The notes: generated by a model not told the origin, from the sequence alone. A stretch of DNA of 64,000 nucleotides from Pseudomonas sp. Gutcm_11s (GCF_028649395.1 NZ_JAQSUW010000009.1:17989-81988), one strand, 5' to 3'. Shown: positions 46,223 through 60,112, numbered from the stretch's first letter. Numbers and translations are program-made.

Positions 46223-47038
46223 ATGAGCGATTTCGACGACACCCCCGCCAGCAACCCCTGGGCCGCGCTACGCCGCCTGACCCCGGCGCGCATCGCCCTC
46301 GGCCGCGCCGGCACCAGCCTGCCTACCGATGCGCAGCTGGACTTCCAGTTCGCCCATGCCCAGGCGCGCGATGCCGTGCACCTGCCGCTGGATGCCGACG
46401 AGCTGGCCGCAGGCCTGACCGAGCGCGGCCACCAGGTACTGCAGTTGCACAGTGCGGCGGCGGACCGGAATACCTACCTGCAGCGCCCCGACCTGGGCCG
46501 GCGCCTGGACGCCGCCTCGGCACAGACCCTGCGCGATTATCCGCATGCCCATCCGGGTGGCTACGACCTGGCCGTGGTGATTGCCGACGGCCTCTCGGCC
46601 CTGGCCGTGCAGCGCCACAGCCTGGCCTTCCTCGATCGCTGGCAACAGCAGGCCAGCGAGGATGGCTGGACCCTGGCGCCGATCTGCCTGGTGCGCCAGG
46701 GACGGGTGGCGGTGGCCGACGAGGTGGCCGAGCTGCTCGGCGCGAAGATGGTGGTGATCCTGATCGGCGAGCGCCCGGGGCTGAGCTCGCCGGACAGCCT
46801 CGGCCTGTACTTCACCTATGCGCCGAAGGTCGGTTTGACCGACGCCTTCCGCAACTGCATCTCCAACGTGCGTCTGGAGGGCCTCAGTTACGGCCTGGCC
46901 GCGCACAAGCTGCTGTACCTGATGCGCGAGGCCGGGCGGCGCAAGCTGTCGGGCGTGAGCCTCAAGGACGAGGCGGAGGTGCTCAGCCTGGAAGGCGAGG
47001 CACCTGCCGCGATCGGCAATTTCCTGGTCGACGACTAG
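46223..47038 (+). CDS. eutC: Ethanolamine ammonia-lyase small subunit
   Basis: 271-aa partner of EutB that helps bind the cobalamin. Recognisable blocks are [20 protein letters not shown] (substrate and B12 side), [31 protein letters not shown] and [11 protein letters not shown]. No eutA reactivase, aldehyde dehydrogenase or microcompartment shell gene is next to it, so acetaldehyde must be processed by enzymes encoded elsewhere. Convergent with the SDR gene, 18 bp between stops. Confidence 0.97.
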   Translation: MSDFDDTPASNPWAALRRLTPARIALGRAGTSLPTDAQLDFQFAHAQARDAVHLPLDADELAAGLTERGHQVLQLHSAAADRNTYLQRPDLGRRLDAASAQTLRDYPHAHPGGYDLAVVIADGLSALAVQRHSLAFLDRWQQQASEDGWTLAPICLVRQGRVAVADEVAELLGAKMVVILIGERPGLSSPDSLGLYFTYAPKVGLTDAFRNCISNVRLEGLSYGLAAHKLLYLMREAGRRKLSGVSLKDEAEVLSLEGEAPAAIGNFLVDD

Positions 47039-47056
47039 ACAGGTTGTGGTCGTCTA

Positions 47057-47836
<780 letters not shown>

Positions 47837-47984
47837 TCATGGCACTGCGCGCATGGCGCAGGAAGCGGGTGTCTGAGACGACGAACCCGTCTGGAATGGG
47901 CGCGCACGGCGGGGCCGGCGCCTGAGCGCGCAATGGTAAGGGCGTGGTCGGGCTATGCCTACCCGCAGCCGGGGCGACCTTGGT

Positions 47985-48683
47985 CTAGATCGCCACCAGA
48001 CCGCGCACGCCGTCGGCCTCCATGGTCTCGCCACGGCCTTGCTGGACGATCTCGCCACGGCTCATCACCAGATACTGGTCGGCCAGTTCGGCGGCGAAGT
48101 CGTAGAACTGCTCGACCAGCAGGATGGCCATATCGCCGCGTTCCGCGAGTTTTCTGATGACCACGCCGATCTCCTTGATCACCGAGGGCTGGATGCCTTC
48201 GGTGGGCTCGTCGAGAATCAGCAGGCGCGGCTTGCTGGCCAGCGCGCGGCCGATGGCCAGCTGTTGCTGCTGGCCGCCGGAGAGGTCGCCGCCACGACGC
48301 TGCTTCATCTCGCGCAGCACCGGGAACAGCTCATAGATGAACTCGGGAACGGTCTTGGCCTCGCTGGCGCCGAAACGCGAAAGGCCCATCAGCAGATTCT
48401 CTTCCACGGTCAGGCGCGGGAAGATCTCGCGGCCCTGCGGCACGTAGGCGATGCCGGCATGCACGCGCTGGTGCGGCTTGTGGCCGTTGATGGTCTGGCC
48501 TTCCCAGGCAATGCTGCCTTCCTTGGCCGGGATCAGGCCCATCAGGCATTTCAGCAGGGTGGTCTTGCCCACGCCGTTGCGGCCGAGCAGGCAGGTGACT
48601 TCGCCGATCTTCGCCTCGAAGCTCAGGCCGCGCAGGATATGGCTGCCGCCGTAGTACTGGTGGAGTTTGTCGACTTGCAGCAT
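47985..48683 (-). CDS. urtE: Urea ABC transporter ATP-binding protein UrtE
   Basis: 232-aa LivF-like ATPase. Walker A GRNGVGKTT, signature LSGGQQQQLAIGRAL and Walker B LLILDEPTEGI are intact, and the N-terminus MLQVDKLHQYYGGSHILRG is typical for UrtE. It powers urea import with UrtD through UrtBC. Last gene of the urt operon, 3 bp after urtD. No strong terminator is visible in the 166-bp gap to the SDR gene. Confidence 0.95.
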   Translation of the reverse strand: MLQVDKLHQYYGGSHILRGLSFEAKIGEVTCLLGRNGVGKTTLLKCLMGLIPAKEGSIAWEGQTINGHKPHQRVHAGIAYVPQGREIFPRLTVEENLLMGLSRFGASEAKTVPEFIYELFPVLREMKQRRGGDLSGGQQQQLAIGRALASKPRLLILDEPTEGIQPSVIKEIGVVIRKLAERGDMAILLVEQFYDFAAELADQYLVMSRGEIVQQGRGETMEADGVRGLVAI

Positions 48684-48686
48684 GGT

Positions 48687-49534
<848 letters not shown>

Positions 49535-49538
<4 letters not shown>

Positions 49539-50626
49539 TGGTCCTTCTCCTTCTTGATCAGGCCGATCACGCCTTTCGGCAGGAACAGGGTGATGACGAT
49601 GAATAGCGCGCCCAGGGCGAACAGCCAGTACTCGGGGAAGGCCACGGTGAACCAGCTCTTCATGCCGTTGACCAGGCCGGCGCCGAGCAGCGGGCCGATC
49701 AGGGTGCCGCGTCCGCCGAGGGCGACCCAGATGGCGGCCTCGATGGAGTTGGTCGGTGACATTTCGCTGGGGTTGATGATGCCCACCTGCGGCACGTACA
49801 GCGCGCCAGCCAGGCCACACAAAACGGCGGAGAGCACCCAGATAAACAGCTTGTAGCCGCGTGGGTCGTAGCCGCAGAACATCAGGCGGTTTTCCGCGTC
49901 GCGCAGGGCGGTCAGCACCCGGCCGAACTTGCTGCGCGCGAGCATGAAGCCCAGCGCCAGGCTGCCAGCCAGCAGCAGCACGGTGGCCAGGAACAGCGTG
50001 GCGCGGGTGCCCGGCGCGGTGATATCGAAGCCGAGAATCGTGCGGAAGTTGGTGAAGCCGTTGTTGCCGCCGAAGCCAGTCTCGTTGCGGAAGAACAGCA
50101 GCATGCCGGCGAAGGTCAGCGCCTGGGTCATGATCGAGAAGTACACACCTTTGATCCGCGAGCGGAAGGCGAAGAAGCCGAACACCAGGGCCAGCAGGCC
50201 GGGCGCCAGCACCACCAGGCACATGGCCCAGAGGAAGTTGCTGGTGCCGTACCAGTACCAGGGCAGCTCGCTCCAGGCGAGGAAGCTCATGAAGGCCGGC
50301 AGGCCGTCACCGGCGCTCTGGCGCATCAGGTACATGCCCATGGCGTAGCCGCCGAGGGCGAAGAACAGGCCATGGCCGAGTGAGAGCATGCCGGCGTAGC
50401 CCCAGACCAGATCGAGTGCCAAGGCGACGATGGCGTAGCAGAGGATCTTGCCGACCAGGGTCAGGCCATAGGCGGAAACGTGCAGGGCGTTGTCAGCCGG
50501 CAGCAGGTGCAGCAGCGGCATGGCCAGCAGCACCAGCAGAACCAGGCCGAGCACGGCCAGCGAGGCCTTTGGCCCCAGCGCGTTGCTGGCGCGGGCGAGC
50601 AGCGTTTGATTGAGTGGCATGGTCAT
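49535..50626 (-). CDS. urtC: Urea ABC transporter permease UrtC
   Basis: 363-aa LivM-like inner-membrane permease with about nine helices. It carries GYAGMLSLGHGLFFALGGYA near residue 90 and the conserved GGNNGFTNF and EMSPTNSIEAAIWVALGGRG loops specific to UrtC. ATG 50626 shares one base with the urtB stop. Co-transcribed with the rest of urt. Confidence 0.95.
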
Positions 50627-52200
50627 CAGTCGATCACCCGTCCCTTGAGAGCGAAGAGGCCTTGCGGACGTTTCTGGATGAACAGAATGATCAGCGCGAG
50701 GATCAGGATCTTGCCGAGCACGGCGCCGATCTGCGGCTCCAGCAGTTTGTTGGCGATGCCCAGGCCGAAGGCGGCCAGCACGCTACCGGCCAACTGGCCG
50801 ACACCGCCGAGCACCACCACCAGGAAGGAGTCGATGATGTAGCTCTGGCCCAGGTCCGGGCCGACGTTGCCGATCTGCGACAGCGCTACGCCACCGAGGC
50901 CGGCGATGCCGGAGCCAAGGCCGAAGGCGAGCATGTCCACCTGGCCGGTCGGCACGCCGCAGCAGGCTGCCATGTTGCGGTTCTGCGTCACGGCGCGGAC
51001 GTTGAGACCCAGGCGGGTCTTGTTCAGCAGCAGCCAGGTCAAGGCAACCACAAAGAGCGCGAAGCCGATGATCACCATGCGGCTATACGGCAGCACCAGG
51101 TTGGGCAGCACCTGCACGCCGCCGGACAGCCAGCCGGGGTTGGCCACTTCGACGTTCTGCGCGCCGAAGATCACCCGCACGGCCTGGATCAGGATCAGGC
51201 TGATGCCCCAGGTCGCCAGCAGGGTTTCCAGCGGGCGACCGTAGAGGTGGCGGATCACCGTGCGCTCCAGCGCCATGCCGATGGCAGCGGTGACGAAGAA
51301 GGCCACCGGCAGCGCCGCCAGCGGGTAGAGGGCGAGATAGCCGGGGGCGAATTTCTGGAAGGCGATCTGCACCATGTAGGTGGTGTAGGCGCCGAGCATC
51401 AGCATCTCGCCGTGGGCCATGTTGATCACCCCGAGCAGGCCGAAGGTGATGGCGAGACCGAGGGCGGCCAGCAGCAGGATCGAGCCGAGGCTCAGGCCGC
51501 TGAAGGCCTGGCCGAGCAGCTCGCCGACCAGCAGGCGCCGCTTGACCTGGGCCAGGCTGGTCTCGGCGGCGGTGCGGACTGCGGCGTCGCTCTCCACGCC
51601 TTCGGCCAACAGGCCCTCCAGGCGGGTGCGGGCCAGTGGGTCGCCGCTCTCGCCGAGCAGGCGCACGGCGCTCAGGCGTACGGCCGGGTCGGGGTCGACC
51701 AGCTGCAGGTTGGCCAGGGCCAGCGCCAGGGCGGCGCGCACGCCGTCGTCCTGTTCGCCGGCGACGCGGGCGTTGAGCAGTTCCAGCTGCGCCGGCTTGG
51801 CGCTCTTCTGCAGCTGTTGGGCGGCGGCCAGGCGCGTGGCTGCATTGTCGGCGAGCAGTTGCTGGCTGGCTTGCACGTTGGCCAGCAGGCCGCGCAGGCG
51901 GTTGTTCAGGCGCAGCTTCTTCGGCGTGCCTTCGGCAGTGGCAGCCGCTTCGGCGGCTTGCCAGGCACCGTCGACTTCATAGAAGGCGGCCTTGCTCGCA
52001 TCGACGCCGACGCGGCCCTGCTGCAGGGCATCGAGCAGCGGTTGGCGAGTGGCATCGGGTTGTGCGGCCCAGCTCTCGAGGAGCTTGGCCTGCTTGGCCG
52101 GGTTGGCGGCGACGAAATCATTGGCGTCGCCCGCCTCGGTGGTCAGCGGCACGATCAGCAGTGCCAGTGACAGCAGAAAGGGAATCAGGGCAGTGGGCAT
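50626..52200 (-). CDS. urtB: Urea ABC transporter permease UrtB (long form)
   Basis: 524 aa: a signal-like helix (LIPFLLSLALLIVPLTTEA), an Ala-rich helical periplasmic region with HEAT-like repeats to about residue 210, then a LivH-like membrane domain with GLLGVINMAHGEMLMLGAY and the UrtB-specific TQNRNMAACCGVPTGQVDM. The N-terminal extension is usual for proteobacterial UrtB. It follows urtA by 154 bp, a gap rich in inverted repeats. Confidence 0.95.
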   Translation of the reverse strand: MPTALIPFLLSLALLIVPLTTEAGDANDFVAANPAKQAKLLESWAAQPDATRQPLLDALQQGRVGVDASKAAFYEVDGAWQAAEAAATAEGTPKKLRLNNRLRGLLANVQASQQLLADNAATRLAAAQQLQKSAKPAQLELLNARVAGEQDDGVRAALALALANLQLVDPDPAVRLSAVRLLGESGDPLARTRLEGLLAEGVESDAAVRTAAETSLAQVKRRLLVGELLGQAFSGLSLGSILLLAALGLAITFGLLGVINMAHGEMLMLGAYTTYMVQIAFQKFAPGYLALYPLAALPVAFFVTAAIGMALERTVIRHLYGRPLETLLATWGISLILIQAVRVIFGAQNVEVANPGWLSGGVQVLPNLVLPYSRMVIIGFALFVVALTWLLLNKTRLGLNVRAVTQNRNMAACCGVPTGQVDMLAFGLGSGIAGLGGVALSQIGNVGPDLGQSYIIDSFLVVVLGGVGQLAGSVLAAFGLGIANKLLEPQIGAVLGKILILALIILFIQKRPQGLFALKGRVID

Positions 52201-52282
52201 TCCAGGGTCCTTGGAGTGAACAGGACGAAACCTTCCCGTGGCGCGGGATAGGGTGGCGAGGCGGAAAGATCCGCCCCTCCGT

Positions 52283-52345
52283 CCCCACCGCCAGCGGCGG
52301 CGGGGCAGGCTGCTCAGGCGAGCCGGAAAACGGGCTCGGCTCGCC
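52283..52345 (-). other. Two stem-loops between urtA and urtB
   Basis: Stem 1 pairs GGCGAGCC (52317-52324) with GGCTCGCC (52338-52345), just past the urtA stop. Stem 2 pairs CCCCACCGCC (52283-52292) with GGCGGCGGGG (52296-52305), one mismatch, 3-nt loop. Neither has a T tract. Such structures after a binding-protein gene often stabilise its mRNA and lower expression of the permease genes. Confidence 0.65.
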
Positions 52346-52354
52346 GCAGGCCTG

Positions 52355-53620
52355 TCAGTTGCTCTTCACCGCGTAGTCCGGCTTCTTGTCGTTGCCGGGG
52401 ATGAAGGGGCTCCACGGCTGGGCGCGCAGCGGGCCTTCGGTCTGCCAGACGATGGAGAACTGACCGTCTTCCTGGACTTCGCCGATCATCACCGGCTTGT
52501 GCAGGTGGTGGTTGGTCTTGTCCATGGTCAGGGTGTAGCCGCTCGGCGCGGCGAAGGTCTGGCCGGCCAGGGCCTCGCGGACCTTGTCGACTTCGGTGGT
52601 GCCGGCTTTCTCGACGGCCTGGGCCCACATGTTGATGCCGACGTAGGTGGCTTCCATCGGGTCGTTGGTCACTGCGGTCTGGTAGTTCGGCAGGTTCTTG
52701 GCCTTGGCGTAGGCCTTCCACTTGTCGACGAAGGCGCTGTTGACCGAGTTGTCCACCGACTGGAAGTAGTTCCAGGCGGCCAGCTGGCCTACCAGCGGCT
52801 TGGTGTCGATGCCGCGCAGTTCTTCCTCGCCCACCGAGAAGGCCACCACCGGGATGTCGGTGGCTTCGATGCCCTGGTTGGCCAGTTCCTTGTAGAACGG
52901 CACGTTGGAGTCGCCGTTGACGGTGGAGATCACCGCAGTCTTGCCGCCGGCGGAGAACTTCTTGATGTTGGCGACGATGGTTTGATAGTCGCTATGACCG
53001 AAGGGGGTGTAGACCTCTTCGATGTCCTTGTCGGCCACGCCTTTGCTGTGCAGGAAGCTGCGCAGGATCTTGTTGGTGGTGCGCGGGTAGACGTAGTCGG
53101 TGCCCAGCAGGAAGTAGCGCTTGGCGCCGCCGCCGTCTTCGCTCATCAGGTATTCCACGGCCGGGATCGCCTGCTGGTTCGGCGCGGCGCCGGTGTAGAA
53201 CACGTTCGGCGACATCTCTTCGCCTTCGTACTGCACCGGGTAGAACAGCAGGCCGTTGAGCTCCTCGAACACCGGCAGCACGGATTTGCGCGATACCGAG
53301 GTCCAGCAGCCGAAGACCACGTCGACCTTGTCCTGAGTCAGCAGCTGGCGCGCCTTCTCGGCGAACAGCGGCCAGTTGGAGGCCGGGTCGACCACCACCG
53401 CTTCCAGCTGCTTGCCGTTGACGCCGCCCTTGGCGTTGATCTCGTCGATGGTCATCAACGCCATGTCTTTCAGCGAGGTCTCGGAGATCGCCATGGTGCC
53501 GGACAGCGAGTGCAGGATGCCGACCTTGATGGTCTCGGCGGCCTGTACGGTCCAGGTCATGCCCATGGCGGCGATGGATGCGGAAAGGGTGAAGGCCTTG
53601 ATCAGGCTGCGACGTTGCAT
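52355..53620 (-). CDS. urtA: Urea ABC transporter substrate-binding protein UrtA
   Basis: 421-aa periplasmic binding protein from ATG 53620. The N-terminus MQRRSLIKAFTLSAS holds a twin-arginine pattern, suggesting Tat export as for other UrtA proteins, with cleavage near TVQAAE. The mature part has ETIKVGILHSLSGTMAISE, DEINAKGGVNG and GCWTSVSRKSVLPVFEE, characteristic of urea and short-amide binding. The open frame continues upstream without start support. First gene of urtABCDE. Confidence 0.96.
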   Translation of the reverse strand: MQRRSLIKAFTLSASIAAMGMTWTVQAAETIKVGILHSLSGTMAISETSLKDMALMTIDEINAKGGVNGKQLEAVVVDPASNWPLFAEKARQLLTQDKVDVVFGCWTSVSRKSVLPVFEELNGLLFYPVQYEGEEMSPNVFYTGAAPNQQAIPAVEYLMSEDGGGAKRYFLLGTDYVYPRTTNKILRSFLHSKGVADKDIEEVYTPFGHSDYQTIVANIKKFSAGGKTAVISTVNGDSNVPFYKELANQGIEATDIPVVAFSVGEEELRGIDTKPLVGQLAAWNYFQSVDNSVNSAFVDKWKAYAKAKNLPNYQTAVTNDPMEATYVGINMWAQAVEKAGTTEVDKVREALAGQTFAAPSGYTLTMDKTNHHLHKPVMIGEVQEDGQFSIVWQTEGPLRAQPWSPFIPGNDKKPDYAVKSN

Positions 53621-53702
53621 AGTGCGATCTCCATTCACGAACTGAGTGTTGAACTGCTTGCTTGTAGTTATCCGTTTTGGCAGTAGAACCAAGGCCTTTG
53701 CC

Positions 53703-54404
53703 TCAGCCCTGCGTCGCCTGCGCCTTCTGCCGGGCGCTGTGCAACATGTGCAGGGTGATCTTGCGCACTTCCGCCTTGCTCTCCTCGATATGAGCCTTGA
53801 GCAATAGCTGTGCCTCTTCGCAGTGGCGCGTGAGAATTGCGCCAAGAATCCGTCCGTGTTCCTCGTAGGTGGCGGCAATCCGTGGCGCCTGGGTGAAGTC
53901 CAGGCGCCTTAGAATGCGGATCTTCTCGGTGACCTCGTGGTGCACGCGGGTCATCTCGCGGTTGCCGCCGGCCTCGACCAGCAGGCAGTGGAACTGTTCG
54001 TCGAGCAGGGAAACCGCCCTGCCATCCGCCAGGCGCTGCTCGGGTTGCACCATCCAGGTGCGCTCAAGCTGCTGCAGTGCGGGGTTGGGCTCGACTTCGG
54101 GGCGCTGGCACAGGCGGCGCACCGCCTCCAGTTCGAGCAGGATGCGCAGGTCGTAGAGTTCCTCGAACTGCTCCAGGTCCAGTGGGCTGACCTGCCAGCC
54201 GCTGCGGAAGTGCACCTGCACATGGCCCTCGCGCTGCAGGCGATACAGGGCCTGGCGCACAGGCGTGCGGCTGACCGCCATGCGCTCGGCCACCTCGCCC
54301 TCGCTGAAGCGATCGCCCGGCAGCAGGCGGAATTCGAAGATGTCCTCCTTGAGCTGCCGGTGGATGCCATCGGCCAGGCTGGGCGGCGCGACGCGTGGTG
54401 GCAT
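53703..54404 (-). CDS. GntR-family regulator (FCD domain)
   Basis: 233-aa regulator from ATG 54404: N-terminal winged HTH (EGEVAERMAVSRTPVRQALYRLQREGHV, split at residues about 31-58) and a C-terminal FCD helical ligand domain with the metal-binding His pattern (DEQFHCLLVEAGGN, EEHGRILGAI, LLLKAHIEES). It lies 4 bp after the allophanate hydrolase stop and 82 bp before urtA on the same strand. It may control atzF and the urea transporter in response to a urea-derived or purine-derived ligand. Confidence 0.9.
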   Translation of the reverse strand: MPPRVAPPSLADGIHRQLKEDIFEFRLLPGDRFSEGEVAERMAVSRTPVRQALYRLQREGHVQVHFRSGWQVSPLDLEQFEELYDLRILLELEAVRRLCQRPEVEPNPALQQLERTWMVQPEQRLADGRAVSLLDEQFHCLLVEAGGNREMTRVHHEVTEKIRILRRLDFTQAPRIAATYEEHGRILGAILTRHCEEAQLLLKAHIEESKAEVRKITLHMLHSARQKAQATQG

Positions 54405-54408
54405 CGGT

Positions 54409-56205
54409 TCAGCCCTGCTGGCTGGCGATGAACGCGCGCCAGCCGCCGAAGCTGGTGATGTCGCGGGCACCTGCCAGCGCGTAGGGCTCGCAGATGAAGC
54501 CCTTGACCCAGCGCCCGTCGGCCAGCTGCAGGTTGCCGATGCCCAGTGGCGGCGGGATCTCGGCGACGAGCTCGCCGAAGCGCGCCTGCGGCACGTCCCA
54601 TAGCTCGACGATGATCTGCGCGCCATCCTCGGCGACCCGCGCCAGCCCCGGCTTGGGCGGCACGGTGCCGGGCAGGGCGTAGAGCCGGTAGTCGGCCGAA
54701 CTGGTGGTCTGCTCGACCAGCACCGCGTCGCGGGTGGCGAGCTGGAAGTTCAGCGGCATGCCGGTGAGGTGCGCACCGACCACGGCCACGCGGATGCAGC
54801 CCGGCGCCTGGGGCGCTGCGGCTTGGGCCGGCAGCGGCCGGCCGGTGGCGCCCAGCGGCAGAGCGAGGAGCTCCTGCCAGCGCCGGCCGAGCGCGGCCAG
54901 GGCCTGGTCGTGCCAGGCCGGGGCGATCAGGGTGATGCCGGCCGGCAGGCCGTCTTCGCGGAAGCCGGCGGGCAGGGCCAGGGCGGAGAGGTCGGCGAGG
55001 TTGGTGAAGTTGGTGTAGGTGCCGAACTGGCTGTTGAACAGCACCGGCTCGGCTTCCATCTCGGCCAGGGTGCGAATGGTCGGCGAGGTCGGCACCAGCA
55101 GGGCGTCGAAGCCGGCCAGGGCCTCGTTGATGGTGCGGCTCAGCTCGGCGCGGATGTACTCGGCCTTGTAGGCGTCGCAGGCGCTGTACTTGTAGCCGTT
55201 CTCGACGATGCCGCGTACCACCGGGTTGATGTGCGCCGCGTCGACGTCTTCCACCGCCACCGTACGCTCGGCGACCCAGGAGCCGTAGTAGAGCTGCTCG
55301 GCCAGTTGCTGGAAGGGCGTGAAGTCGATCTCCACCAGCTCGGCGCCCAGCTCGCGCAGCTTGCCCAGCGCCTGCTCGAAGACCAGCTGGTTCTGCGCAT
55401 CGCCGAAGAACTCGGGCGTGGCCGGCACGGCCAGGCGAGGTTTGGCCGGCATGCCGACCTTGGCGCTGACCGGGTTCTTGCGACTGTAGGCGTCGCTGGC
55501 ATCGAAGCCGCCGGCGATGTTGGCCACGGCCTGGGCGTCGGCCACGGTCAGGGCGAATACCGAGATGCAATCCAGGGTGCGGCAGGCCGGGACCAGGCCG
55601 CTGTTGGACAGCCAACCCTTGGTCGGCTTGAGCCCGACGATGTTGTTGAAACCGGCCGGCACGCGGCCGGAGCCGGCGGTGTCGGTGCCCAGGGCGAACA
55701 CCACCAGGCCGCGCGCCACGCTGCTGGCCGAGCCCGAGCTGGAGCCGCCGCTGACATAGTCCGCATTGAAGCTGTTGGGCACTGCGCCATAGGGCGAGCG
55801 GGTGCCGACCAGGCCGGTGGCGAACTGGTCGAGGTTGGTCTTGCTGATCAGGATGGCGCCGGCGGCGCGCAGCTTGGCGACCACCGTGGCGTCGTGCTCG
55901 GCGACGTAGGCGAACTCGGGGCAGGCGGCGGTGGTGGGCCAGCCGGCGGCATCGATGTTGTCCTTGATGGCGAAGGGCACGCCATACAGCGGCAGCTTGT
56001 TCAGGTCACCGCCGGCGGCGGCCAGGCGCTCGGCCAGCTGGTCGAGCTGCGCCTGCAGCTGGGCCGGGGTGGCCAGGCTGATCCAGGCCGGATCGTCGCT
56101 GCTCAGTTCGGCGAGGAGCTCGGCGAGCGCCTCGGGTTGCAGGTTGTCGGTGCGATAGGCCGCTTGCCATTCGCCCAGGGTCCAGCCGAATCCGCGATGG
56201 GACAT
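54409..56205 (-). CDS. atzF: Allophanate hydrolase
   Basis: 598 aa, the family's usual length. The N-terminal amidase domain holds the Ser-cisSer-Lys triad: Lys in FAIKDNIDAAG, the cis-Ser and nucleophile within VSGGSSSGSAS and GTDTAGSGR. The C-terminal domain (GTVPPKPGLAR, WDVPQARFGELV) converts the decarboxylated intermediate, so allophanate yields two CO2 and two ammonia. It normally works with urea carboxylase or the cyanuric-acid pathway; neither is in the window. A candidate sigma-54 promoter lies 41 bp upstream. Confidence 0.93.
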   Translation of the reverse strand: MSHRGFGWTLGEWQAAYRTDNLQPEALAELLAELSSDDPAWISLATPAQLQAQLDQLAERLAAAGGDLNKLPLYGVPFAIKDNIDAAGWPTTAACPEFAYVAEHDATVVAKLRAAGAILISKTNLDQFATGLVGTRSPYGAVPNSFNADYVSGGSSSGSASSVARGLVVFALGTDTAGSGRVPAGFNNIVGLKPTKGWLSNSGLVPACRTLDCISVFALTVADAQAVANIAGGFDASDAYSRKNPVSAKVGMPAKPRLAVPATPEFFGDAQNQLVFEQALGKLRELGAELVEIDFTPFQQLAEQLYYGSWVAERTVAVEDVDAAHINPVVRGIVENGYKYSACDAYKAEYIRAELSRTINEALAGFDALLVPTSPTIRTLAEMEAEPVLFNSQFGTYTNFTNLADLSALALPAGFREDGLPAGITLIAPAWHDQALAALGRRWQELLALPLGATGRPLPAQAAAPQAPGCIRVAVVGAHLTGMPLNFQLATRDAVLVEQTTSSADYRLYALPGTVPPKPGLARVAEDGAQIIVELWDVPQARFGELVAEIPPPLGIGNLQLADGRWVKGFICEPYALAGARDITSFGGWRAFIASQQG

Positions 56206-56245
56206 CTTCCTAGATTCCTTCTTGTATCCAAGTTGATGTCCGAGA

Positions 56246-56261
56246 AGCGAAAGCTATGCCA
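56246..56261 (-). promoter_or_regulatory. Candidate sigma-54 promoter of atzF-gntR-urt
   Basis: On the minus strand TGGCATAGCTTTCGCT matches the -24/-12 consensus TGGCAC-N5-TTGC, with GG and GC 10 nt apart and one base off in the -12 box. Transcription would begin about 30 nt before the atzF ATG. NtrC control of urea genes is expected, but no full NtrC site was found. Confidence 0.6.
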
Positions 56262-56362
56262 TGTTCGTAAGTGGCTGACGTGGAAGGATTTGTTGCGAGG
56301 GGAAGGTGGGGCGGCGAGGGCGAGCTGCCCCGTTTGGGGGCCGCGCGCCCGGCGCTGGTGCG

Positions 56363-56959
56363 TCAGGGGCGCAGGTAGCCCTGGACGCCGGTGAAGATGA
56401 TTTGCGCGGCCAGGGCGCAGACGAACAGGCCCATCAGGCGGCTGAGGATCTGCAGGCCCTGCTGGCCGAGCAGGCGTTCGACCCGGTCGGACAGGTAGAG
56501 CACGATGCCGACCGTGGCACTGGCGATGCCGATGGCGAGGATGGCTGCCACCTTGTCATCCCATTCCGGCTGGCTGATGCCCATCACCAGTAGCGCACCG
56601 ATGGTGCCGGGGCCGACGGTGAGCGGGATGGTCAGCGGCACGATGGTGACGTCCTGCTGCACATTGTCGGCCTGCACCGCCGACTTGCCCTGGGCCATGC
56701 CCAGCGCCGAGATGAACAGTACCGAGCCTGCGCCGATGCGGAAGGCGTCGGCGGTGATGCCGAAGATTTCGAAGATGGTCTGGCCGAACAGGTACAGCAG
56801 CACGCTGGCGATCAGGGTGCCGAAGGCTACTTTCCACGCCAGCTTCTTGCGCTCCTTGACGCTGTAGCCCGGCGTCAGGCCGATGAAGCACGACAGCACG
56901 AAGAACGGGCTGTAGAGGACCAGCATCTTCAGATAAACGGTGAACAGCAGCGACAGCAT
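56363..56959 (-). CDS. MarC-family integral membrane protein
   Basis: 198-aa protein with six predicted helices, beginning LLFTVYLKMLVLYSPFFVLSC; the second half holds the conserved PLTIPLTVGPGTIGALLVMG. MarC proteins were once thought to mediate antibiotic resistance; their true function is not established. It lies between retS and the urea cluster, the same position as PA4857. A 65-bp gap separates it from retS upstream, so the two may be co-transcribed. Confidence 0.9.
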   Translation of the reverse strand: MLSLLFTVYLKMLVLYSPFFVLSCFIGLTPGYSVKERKKLAWKVAFGTLIASVLLYLFGQTIFEIFGITADAFRIGAGSVLFISALGMAQGKSAVQADNVQQDVTIVPLTIPLTVGPGTIGALLVMGISQPEWDDKVAAILAIGIASATVGIVLYLSDRVERLLGQQGLQILSRLMGLFVCALAAQIIFTGVQGYLRP

Positions 56960-57024
56960 GGACAGGGCTCTTCAGGGGCAGACGGGCACAGCATAGAAGG
57001 CGATGGTCGGCCACCGCCAGCCTA

Positions 57025-59793
<2,769 letters not shown>

Positions 59794-59823
59794 GATGGAA
59801 TCCCTTCTTCGATAGATTTCCGG

Positions 59824-59829
59824 ATTATA
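59824..59829 (-). promoter_or_regulatory. Candidate retS -10 element
   Basis: TATAAT on the minus strand, 31 bp before the GTG start, giving a leader of about 24 nt. The -35 region is weak. The remaining 59830-60112 interval before the MHS transporter holds only the palindrome at 59991-60002 and the AGGAGG ribosome site at 60099-60104; I see no gene in it. Confidence 0.5.
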
Positions 59830-59990
59830 GCTACGGGCCGTGGACAAAAGGCACCCATGGCCGCCTCGTGAACGGGAGCTTTACCGCATATTTACTCGCT
59901 TTGCGCCATCAATCGACACAGGTTGGCCGCCGTGGCAGGCGGGCGCTTGGCAGATGCGGAACCGATTTCCCCCGGAATTTCAAGCCTGTC

Positions 59991-60002
59991 AGACTAAAGT
60001 CT
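59991..60002. promoter_or_regulatory. Short palindrome upstream of MHS transporter
   Basis: AGACT-AA-AGTCT lies 111 bp before the transporter ATG in a locally AT-richer stretch (CAGACTAAAGTCTAATG). It may be an activator or repressor site. A resemblance to motifs ahead of CrbR/ErdR-controlled acetate genes is from memory and unverified. Confidence 0.4.
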
Positions 60003-60112
60003 AATGTCGCTTCGGGTGTGCGCGACTAGCCTTGCCTGCAGAACAATCACAAGAAAGACGTCCGCAAGAGGGCGATTCCGCCTTTGTCGACGGATGTCAG
60101 GAGGCGGCACCC

